From Virgibacillus_N oceani_A (GTDB lineage Bacteria; Bacillota; Bacilli; Bacillales; Amphibacillaceae): DNA of 64,000 nucleotides. The DNA is taken from assembly GCA_041521345.1 (NCBI GenBank), contig JBGOHB010000022.1; one strand, written 5' to 3'. Both the position numbers and the translations under genes were made by a program. The notes beneath the pieces are model-generated. The model was not told the DNA's origin, made no database searches, and saw only the letters and a list, made by a program, of their open reading frames with translations. Position 1 is the stretch's first letter; every line of letters starts with the position of its first letter. Shown one piece after another: positions 14,436-23,696 of this stretch.

Positions 14436-16997
14436 ATGGCAACAACTTTTGAAACTGGAAATCGCATAAATGTACAAGCATTGAATCAGGACATTGAGCT
14501 GTTTCCGCAAGTACACCCTATTACAGATGATATGAAATTAAGCCATAAAGGGGTATCGCGTCTTGTTATGCTGGATCGATATGCTTTTAAGGACACGGAG
14601 AAAAAAACATTAAAAGAAGGGGATTTTGTAGTACTAACGGTAAAAGCAGATCCGAAATTCCCTGCAAGAGGGCTCGGATTTATAAAGTCGATTGACCGGT
14701 TTAACCAGGAAGCGGATATTCAAGTGCACAGTGACTATGTTTCCGTTCTGGATGATGAAATGGAAGCCAAAACAGGTGTGGTTAAACGTAAACTGGATAC
14801 CGTCGACAAACCGCTTGAAATTTATTATGAGCAAATTGCAAAAAGAAATGCACAAGGACTCTCAGCTGTAGAAACTTCAGAAGAAAAACAGCAAGATTGG
14901 TTTACGAAGTTTAATGATGAACTCAGCAATATGAACTTTATCCCGGCAGGAAGAGTATTGTACGGCGCTGGAGCTGATACAGAAGTAACTTATTTCAATT
15001 GTTATGTGATGCCTTATATTAAGGATTCAAGGGAAGGGATCTCCGACCACCGCAAAAAGGTAATGGAAATCATGTCAAGAGGCGGAGGAGTAGGGACAAA
15101 CGGATCTACACTCCGGCCGCGGAATACGCTGGCAAGAGGCGTAAATGGCAAATCATCGGGATCTGTCTCATGGCTTGATGATATTGCGAAATTAACGCAT
15201 TTGGTGGAACAGGGTGGATCAAGACGTGGGGCTCAAATGATTATGCTCGTGGATTCTCATCCTGATATCATCGAGTTCATTATTTCCAAAATGCAGAACC
15301 CTAGAATTTTGCGGTTTCTTATTGAGAATACAGAAGATGAACAAATAAAAAGACTGGCAAAAGAAAAACTGAATTTTACTCCATTAACAGACACGGAAGC
15401 TGATTTATATCAGGGTGTCACCAATTATAGAACTATGCCAGGTACCGGCGGATTTACAAACGCAGCCATCCAGGAAGCTGAAAACAAATTAAGCACAGGC
15501 GGAACCTACTCCGTTCATAATCCGGAATTTTTAACAGGAGCAAATATTTCTGTATGTTTAACCAAGGAATTTATGGAAGCAGTTGAAAATGATGATTATT
15601 ACGAGTTGCGTTTCCCGGATGTGGAGAATTATACGAAAGAAGAGATGGAAGCATATAATGAAAAGTGGCATGATATTGGTGATGTGAGAAAATGGGAGAA
15701 AATGGGTTACGGTGTCCGTGTATACCGCCGCGTAAAAGCGAAAGACCTGTGGAATTTAATTAATATTTGTGCAACCTATTCTGCAGAACCTGGTATTTTC
15801 TTTATTGATAATGCCAATGACATGACTAATGCCAAAGCTTATGGGGATCAGGTAGTTGCAACAAATCCGTGTGGGGAACAGCCACTCGCACCATATTCTG
15901 TTTGTAACCTGGCTGCAGTTAACCTGGCTGAGATGGCCCACAAAACAACAAAACAGATTAATACGGAAAAATTAAAACAGACAGTAAGAACGGGAGTTCG
16001 TATGCAGGATAATGTGATTGACGCAACGCCGTACTTCCTGGAAGAAAATAAAAAACAAGCACTTGGTGAAAGACGTATAGGACTCGGTGTAATGGGACTT
16101 CATGATTTATTAATCTATTGCGAAACAGCCTACGGATCACGGGAAGGGAATAAGCTTGTTGAGGAAGTCTTTGAAACGATTGCAACTACTGCCTACAGGG
16201 AATCGATTGAACTGGCAAAGGACAAGGGAAGTTTTCCATTCTTGGTTGGCAATACAGAAGAAGAAACAAAAGCATTGCGTGAAGCATTTATCAATACCGG
16301 GTATATGAAGAAAATGCCAGAAGATATTAGACAAGGTGTAATAGAACATGGAATCCGAAATTCGCATCTGTTAACTGTCGCTCCAACTGGCAGCACTGGG
16401 ACAATGGTCGGAGTTAGCACAGGACTTGAACCATATTTTTCCTTTTCTTATTACAGAAGCGGAAGGTTAGGCAAATTTATTGAAGTAAAAGCAGATATTG
16501 TACAGGAATACTTGGATAATAATCCTGATGCAGATCCAAATAATCTGCCGGATTGGTTTGTAACGGCTATGGAACTTGCGCCGGAATCACATGCAGATAC
16601 CCAGAATATCATTCAGCGCTGGGTAGACAGTTCTATATCCAAGACAGTAAACGCACCAAAAGGTTATTCCGTGGAACAAGTAGAAAATGTATATCAGCGC
16701 CTCTATAATGGAGGAGCAAAAGGCGGAACCGTTTATGTAGACGGAAGCCGTGACACGCAGGTTCTGACTTTAAAAGCAGAAGATAATTCCTTCGGGGAAC
16801 AAACAGAACTATTTGAAGAATCCGAGTCACCAAAAGTGGTGTTAATGGATACCATACAGGAATTGGAAAAAACAGACGTTACCATTGGATCTGAAATTGG
16901 TGATACCTGTCCTGTATGCCGTGAAGGAAGTATAGAAGATATAGGTGGATGTAACACCTGTACGAATTGTAATGCACAGCTGAAATGCGGATTATAA
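14436..16997 (+). CDS. nrdJ: Vitamin B12-dependent (class II) ribonucleotide reductase
   Basis: An 853-residue adenosylcobalamin-dependent reductase, making deoxyribonucleotides from ribonucleotides without oxygen dependence. Visible features are the redox cysteine in TYFNCYVMP (C189), the glycine-rich GGGVGTNGSTLR, the active-site NPCGEQPL with the thiyl cysteine and glutamate, and APTGSTGTM. The C-terminus has cysteine clusters CPVC and CNTCTNC, a zinc-ribbon-like end that usually carries the reducing thiols. The ribosome binding site is AAAGGAGAG. It is the only gene of its transcription unit, has NrdR boxes upstream and a strong terminator downstream. Confidence 0.95.
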   Translation: MATTFETGNRINVQALNQDIELFPQVHPITDDMKLSHKGVSRLVMLDRYAFKDTEKKTLKEGDFVVLTVKADPKFPARGLGFIKSIDRFNQEADIQVHSDYVSVLDDEMEAKTGVVKRKLDTVDKPLEIYYEQIAKRNAQGLSAVETSEEKQQDWFTKFNDELSNMNFIPAGRVLYGAGADTEVTYFNCYVMPYIKDSREGISDHRKKVMEIMSRGGGVGTNGSTLRPRNTLARGVNGKSSGSVSWLDDIAKLTHLVEQGGSRRGAQMIMLVDSHPDIIEFIISKMQNPRILRFLIENTEDEQIKRLAKEKLNFTPLTDTEADLYQGVTNYRTMPGTGGFTNAAIQEAENKLSTGGTYSVHNPEFLTGANISVCLTKEFMEAVENDDYYELRFPDVENYTKEEMEAYNEKWHDIGDVRKWEKMGYGVRVYRRVKAKDLWNLINICATYSAEPGIFFIDNANDMTNAKAYGDQVVATNPCGEQPLAPYSVCNLAAVNLAEMAHKTTKQINTEKLKQTVRTGVRMQDNVIDATPYFLEENKKQALGERRIGLGVMGLHDLLIYCETAYGSREGNKLVEEVFETIATTAYRESIELAKDKGSFPFLVGNTEEETKALREAFINTGYMKKMPEDIRQGVIEHGIRNSHLLTVAPTGSTGTMVGVSTGLEPYFSFSYYRSGRLGKFIEVKADIVQEYLDNNPDADPNNLPDWFVTAMELAPESHADTQNIIQRWVDSSISKTVNAPKGYSVEQVENVYQRLYNGGAKGGTVYVDGSRDTQVLTLKAEDNSFGEQTELFEESESPKVVLMDTIQELEKTDVTIGSEIGDTCPVCREGSIEDIGGCNTCTNCNAQLKCGL

Positions 16998-17009
16998 TTA
17001 TCAAAGGGA

Positions 17010-17070
17010 AGAGGTCATCCCTCATCTTCAACCACTCCAGTTTTGAAGAAGAGGGATAACCTCTTTTTTA
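17010..17070 (+). terminator. Long-stem terminator of nrdJ
   Basis: AGAGGTCATCCCTCATCTTCAA pairs with TTGAAGAAGAGGGATAACCTCT with a few mismatches, around a short loop, followed by TTTTTTATT. Confidence 0.88.
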
Positions 17071-17199
17071 TTATAAAATAATATGGAAAAAGTATCTCCA
17101 ATACAGTAAATACTTGTTCAGAAAGGAGATTTACGTTATGCTCAAAAAAGAAACAATGTTGCCCTAGATAAAAATTATTCACCGAAATGAGGAGATACT

Positions 17200-17619
17200 A
17201 TGCCTACACCAAGTATGGAAGACTACATAGAACAAATATACAATTTAATAGAAAAAAAAGGATATGCCAGAGTATCTGATATAGCAGAAGCACTGGAGGT
17301 ACATCCTTCATCTGTAACAAAAATGGTACAGAAGCTGGATAAGGATGACTATTTAAACTATGAAAAATACAGAGGCTTCATTCTGACTGCAAAAGGAAAT
17401 AAAATCGGAAAGCGGCTTGTTTTTCGTCATGAACTCTTGGAAGAATTCCTTGAAATCATCGGGGTTGAAGAAGAAAATATTTATGAGGATGTAGAAGGGA
17501 TTGAACACCATTTAAGCTGGAACTCCATTGACCGTATTGGAGATCTTGTTAATTATTTTAAAGAAGACGAGGATAGAGTGAAACTTTTAAGACAAATGCA
17601 TATGGATAATGAAAAATAA
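17200..17619 (+). CDS. mntR: Manganese-responsive transcriptional regulator MntR
   Basis: A 139-residue DtxR/MntR family repressor. The N-terminal winged helix (residues 1-70) begins MPTPSMEDYIEQIY, placing the metal ligands D8 and E11 exactly as in B. subtilis MntR. The dimer domain follows with the His/Glu ligand region EGIEHHLSW. It binds Mn2+ and represses manganese uptake genes (mntH, mntABC). The ribosome binding site GAGGAG precedes ATG 17200. Confidence 0.95.
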   Translation: MPTPSMEDYIEQIYNLIEKKGYARVSDIAEALEVHPSSVTKMVQKLDKDDYLNYEKYRGFILTAKGNKIGKRLVFRHELLEEFLEIIGVEEENIYEDVEGIEHHLSWNSIDRIGDLVNYFKEDEDRVKLLRQMHMDNEK

Positions 17620-17722
17620 ACAGTAAGAAACAGTGAAATAGTTCGTTTTTTTCATCAAGTATGTTCTAAATGCTTCTTCTTCAGCTTACAAATATAAAAA
17701 AGGCTGACAAGGAGAATAACAG

Positions 17723-18616
17723 ATGAAAATTGATGGTGTTTTTTCGGGCGGGGGAGTTAAAGCTTATGCATTTTTGGGAGCACTCGAGCGTATTGAAAAT
17801 AAAAATCTGCAGCTGGAACGTGTTGCAGGTACTTCAGCTGGTGCGATAATAGCAGCTTTTATAGCAGCCGATTACCATGCGGAAGAAATCAAAAATCTTC
17901 TGCAGGAAGTAGATCTTCATACTTTTGCCGATCCTCCGAAACTAGCAAAGCTGCTTCCATTCAGTAAATGGTTTTTCTTATATTTTCAATTGGGAATGAA
18001 CAGGGGAGACAAACTGGAAAAGTGGTTATATGAGCAATTGGCTAAAAAGAATATATATACTTTTAACGATTTAAAAGCGGGTTATTTAAAAGTGGTCGTT
18101 AGTGATCTTTCGTTAGGTAAGCTAGTTGTTATTCCAGATGATTTGGACAGAATCTATGGAATCAATGGGACATATTTTCCTGTAGCCAAGGCTGTAAGGA
18201 TGAGTGCGGGCTTTCCTTATTTTTTTATGCCAAAAAAACTTCCCGGGAAAACGAATAAAAAAAGTATTATTGTTGATGGGGGATTATTAAGTAATTTTCC
18301 GCTGTGGATTTTTGATAATGGTACATACAAACGGGACAGACCGATTATAGGGGTGAAATTAAGCTCGTCCATTGAAGATCAGCATCAGTCTCATGAAATA
18401 AACAATGCACTGGATATGTTCCAAGCATTGTTCTCTACGATGAAGAAGGCACATGATACAAGATATATATCCACGGACGAAAAGCACAATATTGTTTTTA
18501 TTCCGGTTGAAGATATAGGGACAACGGATTTTGCGATCAATGAAACAACGAAAAATGAATTAATGGATACAGGATATGAATTTACTGAAAAATTTCTGAA
18601 AAACTGGCCAAAATGA
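17723..18616 (+). CDS. yqhO: Patatin-like phospholipase YqhO
   Basis: A 297-residue patatin-fold hydrolase. It has the oxyanion-hole motif SGGGVKAYAFLG, the nucleophile serine in GTSAGA, and the catalytic aspartate in VDGGLLSNFP, so the Ser-Asp dyad is complete. It probably hydrolyses phospholipid acyl chains; the substrate in Bacilli is unknown. The ribosome binding site AAGGAGAAT precedes the ATG. Its neighbours mntR and yqhP are as in B. subtilis. Confidence 0.9.
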   Translation: MKIDGVFSGGGVKAYAFLGALERIENKNLQLERVAGTSAGAIIAAFIAADYHAEEIKNLLQEVDLHTFADPPKLAKLLPFSKWFFLYFQLGMNRGDKLEKWLYEQLAKKNIYTFNDLKAGYLKVVVSDLSLGKLVVIPDDLDRIYGINGTYFPVAKAVRMSAGFPYFFMPKKLPGKTNKKSIIVDGGLLSNFPLWIFDNGTYKRDRPIIGVKLSSSIEDQHQSHEINNALDMFQALFSTMKKAHDTRYISTDEKHNIVFIPVEDIGTTDFAINETTKNELMDTGYEFTEKFLKNWPK

Positions 18617-18659
18617 ACTAATTTTAGATAGGGTTTTTCCCGTAATCAAAGAGTATGAA

Positions 18660-18692
18660 AAAGATCGGGCTTACAAAGAAGCCCGGTCTTTT
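18660..18692. terminator. Bidirectional terminator between yqhO and yqhP
   Basis: AAAGATCGGGCTT pairs with AAGCCCGGTCTTT in the gap between convergent genes, with an A-run on one side and a T-run on the other. Confidence 0.82.
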
Positions 18693-19051
18693 GGGTTTGA
18701 TTTATTTCCATCGATTACCCGCAAATGGGAAGCACGTTTATGAAGCTTCTTCCGGGATTGTACCGGCTGCGGTTTCTTATTTTTAGTCATAGAAGAGCGA
18801 TTTGGATTTTGGTTTTTATATTTAGTCTTCGATTGTTTAACCGCCTGTTTGTATTTTTTTGCATCATTAGAAGGAGATTTTTTTCTTAGAAATACAAAAT
18901 AGATTACCCCGAAAATGGCCAGACCAATGGCAAGCATAACCAGAATATTTGTCAAAAAGCCTACCGTATTGGTGAATAGTTGTGAAATTAAACCGATTAC
19001 AGCTAATCCTATAATGATATAAACCAATGTTGCTATTTTATTACCGGACAT
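18671..19051 (-). CDS. yqhP: SA1362/YqhP family membrane protein
   Basis: A 126-residue protein. Two N-terminal membrane helices (about residues 6-26 and 33-53) are followed by a very basic, disordered-looking tail rich in K, R, N and Q. The start MSGNKIATLVYIIIG follows GAAAGGAGGGG. Length and topology fit the YqhP/SA1362 family of unknown function. The stop codon lies inside the terminator stem. Confidence 0.8.
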   Translation of the reverse strand: MSGNKIATLVYIIIGLAVIGLISQLFTNTVGFLTNILVMLAIGLAIFGVIYFVFLRKKSPSNDAKKYKQAVKQSKTKYKNQNPNRSSMTKNKKPQPVQSRKKLHKRASHLRVIDGNKSNPKDRASL

Positions 19052-19359
19052 AAAAACCCCTCCTTTCTTTTATAATAACAAGGCACTATGTTTGAACAGC
19101 TTCTATATTTCATATACCACTTTCTACTCGTTTTATACCCACTTTTTTAGATGGAGAATCATTTATTTCTTATTTTAATGGTTTCCATTTTTCTTTTTAT
19201 ATATGCAAGATATAGTTATTTTATATATAGTATCAAATAAAAGCAGTTTTAGAAAAGATTTGGCTCGCGAATATTATAAATATTATATCATATTAGATGC
19301 ATTTAGAAACTAATGGTTTTAACAATAACTGGTCATACTATATTTTGGAGGTGACTATT
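19052..19359. other. Intergenic region between divergent yqhP and yqhR
   Basis: A 308-base AT-rich stretch with no recognisable gene, RNA or repeat. It presumably holds the promoters of both flanking genes; I could not single out a convincing one. Confidence 0.5.
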
Positions 19360-19872
19360 ATGAAAGAACAGCATCAATTGGAACAAAATAAACATGAAGA
19401 ACCACTTTCGTTATTGACCAGAGCTATGATTACCGGATTTGTTGGAGGGTTGATTGCAAGTATTACCGGATTAATCATATATTATTTTAACTTTACCGAA
19501 GTTTCTCCTACATCTTTTGTCTTGAAGTCATGGGTAAATGCCACGTGGGTGGAGAGCTGGCTCGGAACATTAATAACCGTTATTATGATGGGATTGTTAT
19601 CAATGATCATTGCGTTTATATACTATATCACACTCAAGAAGTTGTATACGATGTGGATAGGGGTCACGTTTGGCATTGTACTCTGGGGAATCATATTTTT
19701 TGTGCTGCATCCGCTGTTTCCGAACATTCCTGCATTTGTCGACCTTGAAATCAATACATTAGTATCAACCGCTTGTTTGTTTATTTTATACGGCACTTTT
19801 ATTGGTTATTCCATCGCCTATGATTATCATGATACGAAGATAAAAGAAAAGAAGGAACAAGTTCAAAATTAA
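19360..19872 (+). CDS. yqhR: YqhR family membrane protein
   Basis: A 170-residue protein starting at ATG 19360 (MKEQHQLEQNKHEEP), after TTGGAGGTG; the longer frame from 19297 has no site. Four predicted membrane helices lie near residues 25-47, 64-86, 92-112 and 128-150, with a charged C-terminal tail. It matches YqhR in size, topology and location. The function is unknown. The next genes in B. subtilis, yqhS (3-dehydroquinate dehydratase) and yqhQ nearby, are not found here. Confidence 0.8.
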   Translation: MKEQHQLEQNKHEEPLSLLTRAMITGFVGGLIASITGLIIYYFNFTEVSPTSFVLKSWVNATWVESWLGTLITVIMMGLLSMIIAFIYYITLKKLYTMWIGVTFGIVLWGIIFFVLHPLFPNIPAFVDLEINTLVSTACLFILYGTFIGYSIAYDYHDTKIKEKKEQVQN

Positions 19873-20004
19873 TTATCCTATAGGATTGGCCTGCTGCTTG
19901 CATACTTTATCGTTATCCAAATGGAATTGTTTATGATACACTGAAATCGGTGTATTTATTGCTTTATTAAGTTGAAGATATCGGAAATGGGAAGGAATGA
20001 TTTC

Positions 20005-21066
20005 ATGGAGAAAGTGGATAAAGTAAGAGCTGCTCTAGAAGAGAATGGGCTGGATGCAATTTTAATAACTAGTTCCATTAACAGAAGATATGTCACCGGT
20101 TTTACCGGAACGGCAGGAGCTGCTGTTATTACGAAAAATGATGCGCGTTTTATCACAGATTTTCGTTATACAGAGCAGGCAGCCAAACAGGCAGAAGGCT
20201 TCCAAATTGTTGAACACAAACAATTAATTGAACTTGAAATAAAAGATCAATTAAAAGAAATGAATGTGAAACGCCTTGGATTTGAAAAGGATCATGTAAG
20301 TTACAGCCGGTATGAAAATTATAAAAATGTACTGGATGTGGAATTAGTTCCAGTCAGCGGAGTAATAGAGGAACTCCGTTTAATTAAAGATCAGGATGAA
20401 CTGGAAATAATGAAAAAAGCGGCCGAAATTGCAGATAATGCTTTTGAGCACATTCAATCCTTTATAAAACCGGGTGTAAAAGAAATTGACATTTCAAATG
20501 AATTGGAATTTTTCATGAGAAAACAAGGGGCAGCATCATCAAGTTTTGATATTATCGTCGCTTCCGGCTTTCGTTCTGCCTTGCCTCATGGAGTTGCTTC
20601 TGAAAAAGAAATCCAGTCTGGCGAACTCGTAACGATGGACTATGGGGCACTGTATCATGGTTACTGTTCAGATATTACAAGAACAGTAGCAGTGGGTGAA
20701 ATAAATGATGAATTAAAAAATATCTATGACACTGTTTTAGAAGCACAAATTCGGGGAGTGGAAGGCATCTGCCCTGGTATATCAGGAAAAGAAGCTGATG
20801 CATTGACAAGAGATTATATTAAGGAAAAGGGATACGGGGACTATTTCGGACATTCCACCGGTCATGGATTGGGGATGGAAGTTCATGAAGGCCCTTCACT
20901 TTCTTTTCGATCAGACAAAAAACTTCAGACCGGAATGGTTGTCACCGTTGAACCAGGTATTTATGTTCCTCAAGTTGGCGGCTGCAGAATTGAAGATGAT
21001 GTTATTGTTACAGAAAAAGGAAATGAACGACTGACATTTTCTTCAAAAGAATTAGTCTATGTTTAA
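20005..21066 (+). CDS. yqhT: M24 family Xaa-Pro peptidase (YqhT)
   Basis: A 353-residue pita-bread-fold metallopeptidase from ATG 20005 (MEKVDKVRAALEENG), after GGGAAGGAATG. The N-terminal creatinase-like domain is followed by the catalytic domain with metal ligands in TMDYGALYHGYCSDITRT, GHSTGHGLGMEVHE, TVEPGIY and CRIEDDV. It probably cleaves X-Pro bonds in peptides. It lies directly before efp; the pairing is conserved in Bacilli, perhaps because EF-P serves proline-rich proteins. Confidence 0.92.
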   Translation: MEKVDKVRAALEENGLDAILITSSINRRYVTGFTGTAGAAVITKNDARFITDFRYTEQAAKQAEGFQIVEHKQLIELEIKDQLKEMNVKRLGFEKDHVSYSRYENYKNVLDVELVPVSGVIEELRLIKDQDELEIMKKAAEIADNAFEHIQSFIKPGVKEIDISNELEFFMRKQGAASSSFDIIVASGFRSALPHGVASEKEIQSGELVTMDYGALYHGYCSDITRTVAVGEINDELKNIYDTVLEAQIRGVEGICPGISGKEADALTRDYIKEKGYGDYFGHSTGHGLGMEVHEGPSLSFRSDKKLQTGMVVTVEPGIYVPQVGGCRIEDDVIVTEKGNERLTFSSKELVYV

Positions 21067-21093
21067 TACTGATGGACAGAGAGGAGTACTAAT

Positions 21094-21651
21094 ATGATTT
21101 CGGTAAACGATTTTAAGACAGGATTGACGATTGAAGTAGATAATGATATTTGGCAGGTAATGGAATTTCAACATGTGAAGCCTGGAAAAGGAGCAGCCTT
21201 TGTACGTTCCAAACTGCGTAATTTAAGAAGTGGCAATATCCAGGAAAAAACGTTTCGCGCAGGTGAAAAAGTTGGTAAAGCACATATTGAAAATAAAACC
21301 ATGCAATATTTGTATGCATCTGGTACTTCACATGCGTTTATGGACACGAACACATATGAACAGATTGAATTGGCATCAGACCAAATAGAAAATGAATTAA
21401 ATTACATGAAAGAAAATATGGAAGTGTCCATTATCGTTTATGAAGGAGAAGTACTGGGAGTGGGTTTACCAAAAAACGTGGAATTGGAAGTTACAGAAAC
21501 CGAGCCGGGTATTAAGGGAGATACAGCCAGCGGCGGCTCAAAACCGGCTACAATGGAAACCGGACTAATTGTACAAGTTCCATTTTTTATCAACAAGGGA
21601 GAGACACTGGTAATCAGCACTTCTGAAGGGAAATACATTTCCAGGGCATAA
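21094..21651 (+). CDS. efp: Translation elongation factor P
   Basis: A 185-residue EF-P with three beta-barrel domains. The loop QHVKPGKGAAF carries Lys32, the residue modified (5-aminopentanol in B. subtilis). The C-terminal signature GIKGDTASGGSKPA is intact. It relieves ribosome stalling at polyproline. The ribosome binding site is AGAGGAG, 27 bases after yqhT, so the two are probably co-transcribed. Confidence 0.97.
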   Translation: MISVNDFKTGLTIEVDNDIWQVMEFQHVKPGKGAAFVRSKLRNLRSGNIQEKTFRAGEKVGKAHIENKTMQYLYASGTSHAFMDTNTYEQIELASDQIENELNYMKENMEVSIIVYEGEVLGVGLPKNVELEVTETEPGIKGDTASGGSKPATMETGLIVQVPFFINKGETLVISTSEGKYISRA

Positions 21652-21663
21652 ATATGATGTTAA

Positions 21664-21689
21664 ACAGTCCTTGCCGGGGCTGTTTTTTT
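21664..21689 (+). terminator. Terminator of efp
   Basis: AACAGTCC pairs with GGGGCTGTT around a short loop, followed by TTTTTTT. Confidence 0.82.
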
Positions 21690-21847
21690 ATACGGAATTT
21701 TTTGCATATCAATGATTGTAAAAAGTATTTGTCCACATAACGGGGTAAATGCTTTTTTCTTTTTCATTACATCTCACCGGTTGGTCATAAATTTTATTGG
21801 ACAACATACATTTACTAGTAAGTATCTATTAAAAGAGAGGACAGGTT

Positions 21848-22765
21848 ATGGAAGCAATTCTATGGTTATTTCCAGATCATATTAAAAAGGTAATACAGGA
21901 AAAACTCAAAAAAAACTGGGACCAATTACAGGAAATTCGGATGCGATTAAACCAGCCTATAGAACTCATTTTCAATGATAAAAATGAATGGATGTCTTTA
22001 TTAAAACCGGATAAAAACGATTTTATTTTTTTAATTAATCAATTAAGCGAACATTCCCTGTACCGATTGGAAAATGAACTCCGGGAAGGATATATTACGA
22101 TTGATGGAGGTCATCGTGTCGGCTTAGCAGGAAAAGTAACTACAGTAAATGGCAATGTGAAGGCGGTCCAGTATATAACATTTTTAAATATCCGCATCGC
22201 AAAGGAAAAAATTGGAGCAGCGGCACCGGTCATCCCTTTTATCTATAACGACAGATATGTAAATACACTTTTCATCGGACCCCCGCAAACGGGGAAAACG
22301 ACTCTTATACGGGATATAACGAGAATTGTATCATCAGGCTGGAAAGGGGTTCCGGCAAAAAAAGTTGGCGTTATTGATGAGCGTTCCGAAATAGCCGCAT
22401 CTATAAAAGGGATTCCCCAGCATAACTTAGGCGTGAGAACGGATGTGCTCGATGCTTGTCCGAAAGCAGAAGGCATGATGATGATGATACGTTCCATGTC
22501 CCCCGATATTCTTGTCGTAGATGAAATCGGTGGAAAAAAAGATGTGGAAGCTTTGCTGGAAGCGATTAACGCCGGTGTAACTATTATCAGTACCATACAC
22601 GGAAGATCTTTGGAGGAACTTAAAAAAAGACCAACTTTACAACATTTATTTGAACAAAAGATTTTCAAAAGGCTTATTTTGTTAAATAACACCAAGAAAC
22701 CGGGCAGTATTCAACAAATTTATGATGAAAATGGAAAAAAATTAAAGGAGAAATCGGGGTGCTAA
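21848..22765 (+). CDS. spoIIIAA: Stage III sporulation protein AA, ATPase
   Basis: A 305-residue secretion-type ATPase with Walker A GPPQTGKTTLIRD and a Walker B region ILVVDEIGG. It is the cytoplasmic motor of the SpoIIIA-SpoIIQ channel in the mother cell, required for late forespore development. The start ATG follows AGAGAGGACAG. It is the first of eight genes spoIIIAA-AH, controlled by sigma-E in B. subtilis; I could not point to a clear sigma-E promoter. The small yqhV gene that precedes it in B. subtilis is not seen. Confidence 0.95.
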   Translation: MEAILWLFPDHIKKVIQEKLKKNWDQLQEIRMRLNQPIELIFNDKNEWMSLLKPDKNDFIFLINQLSEHSLYRLENELREGYITIDGGHRVGLAGKVTTVNGNVKAVQYITFLNIRIAKEKIGAAAPVIPFIYNDRYVNTLFIGPPQTGKTTLIRDITRIVSSGWKGVPAKKVGVIDERSEIAASIKGIPQHNLGVRTDVLDACPKAEGMMMMIRSMSPDILVVDEIGGKKDVEALLEAINAGVTIISTIHGRSLEELKKRPTLQHLFEQKIFKRLILLNNTKKPGSIQQIYDENGKKLKEKSGC

Positions 22766-22769
22766 CCTG

Positions 22770-23282
22770 ATGCAGTGGATTGGAGCACTTCTTTTCATAG
22801 GAACAACAACTTGGATAGGGTTTGAATGGAGTCACCGCCTGACAACAAGGCCAAAGCATATTAGACAATTAAAAAATGCATTGCAGATATTGGAAGCGGA
22901 AATTGTGTACAGCCGTCTACCTTTGCAGGATGCATTTTTCAACATAAGCACCCAAATACCGGATCCAATCAACACTTTTTTTAAATCACTTTACACGACA
23001 ATGCTAAAGGAACGAAACAGTCTTTATGGTATATGGGATATCCAGGTAAACGAGCTGATGAAAACCTCATCTTTAGATAACAATGAAGCGGAAATACTGC
23101 GGCAATTTGGACGAACACTGGGCCAGCATGATGTTCTCCAGCAGCAGAAACATATCCAACTTGCAGTACACCACTTAGACAGGGAACTGGAAAATGCCAG
23201 GGATAATCAGTTCAAATACAGTAAAATGGCAAAAAGTTTAGGAATATTATGCGGGTTATTTATTGTTCTATTGTTTATATAA
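22770..23282 (+). CDS. spoIIIAB: Stage III sporulation protein AB
   Basis: A 170-residue protein with an N-terminal membrane helix (residues 3-18), a long helical middle (similar to GspF cytoplasmic domains), and a C-terminal membrane helix (SLGILCGLFIVLLFI). It is the predicted partner of the SpoIIIAA ATPase. The start is ATG 22770, four bases after the spoIIIAA stop. Unlike in B. subtilis, about 200 bases separate it from spoIIIAC. Confidence 0.92.
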   Translation: MQWIGALLFIGTTTWIGFEWSHRLTTRPKHIRQLKNALQILEAEIVYSRLPLQDAFFNISTQIPDPINTFFKSLYTTMLKERNSLYGIWDIQVNELMKTSSLDNNEAEILRQFGRTLGQHDVLQQQKHIQLAVHHLDRELENARDNQFKYSKMAKSLGILCGLFIVLLFI

Positions 23283-23489
23283 GTACGTAAGAAGAGATAA
23301 AAACATTCTGCACAGGTGCACAAGAATTAGTGCAACAGCGACTCGTCACAGAAGGAAAATGATTTTTTCGTTGAACCAAGGCTTGCACTTCAAAGTAAAC
23401 GCGTCTGTTTCTAAGAAAGCAATATATGCTTTCATAAGATTCCCTCTAGGACAAGCCATGTTTTCTAACAGGAAAGGAGCTTACCCTTT
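23283..23489. repeat. Structured non-coding insertion between spoIIIAB and spoIIIAC
   Basis: These 207 bases interrupt an operon that is normally tightly packed. They contain an inverted repeat AGTGCAA (23329-23335) / TTGCACT (23383-23389), a perfect hairpin GAAAGCA-ATATA-TGCTTTC (23415-23433), and a tail AAGCCATGTTTTCTAA. The last 20 bases carry the ribosome binding site of spoIIIAC. A 95-codon frame here overlaps both neighbours and looks accidental. It may be a repeated intergenic element that has landed in the operon. Confidence 0.55.
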
Positions 23490-23696
23490 ATGTTTAATGA
23501 TGCTTCTATACTATTTCAGATTGCCGGTATTGGAATTATCGTGGCTTTAATTCACACGATTTTAAAACAAATGGGAAAAGAAGAAATTGCTCAGTTTGCA
23601 ACATTAATCGGGTTTATTATTGTACTTGTTGTTGTGATCAACAGTCTTTCCGATTTATTCCAGCAGATTAGATCTGTTTTTCTGTTCCAAGGGTAA
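23490..23696 (+). CDS. spoIIIAC: Stage III sporulation protein AC
   Basis: A 68-residue protein with two membrane helices (residues 8-26 and 36-57). The motif KQMGKEEIAQFATLIGF is typical of SpoIIIAC. The ribosome binding site GGAAAGGAGC precedes the ATG. The stop overlaps the start of spoIIIAD (TAATG). It is a small membrane component of the SpoIIIA channel. Confidence 0.92.
   Translation: MFNDASILFQIAGIGIIVALIHTILKQMGKEEIAQFATLIGFIIVLVVVINSLSDLFQQIRSVFLFQG

Noticed and set aside
23263..23550. 95-codon frame overlapping spoIIIAB and spoIIIAC
   Set aside because: It has no ribosome binding site, overlaps two real genes, and spans hairpins of the inserted spacer.
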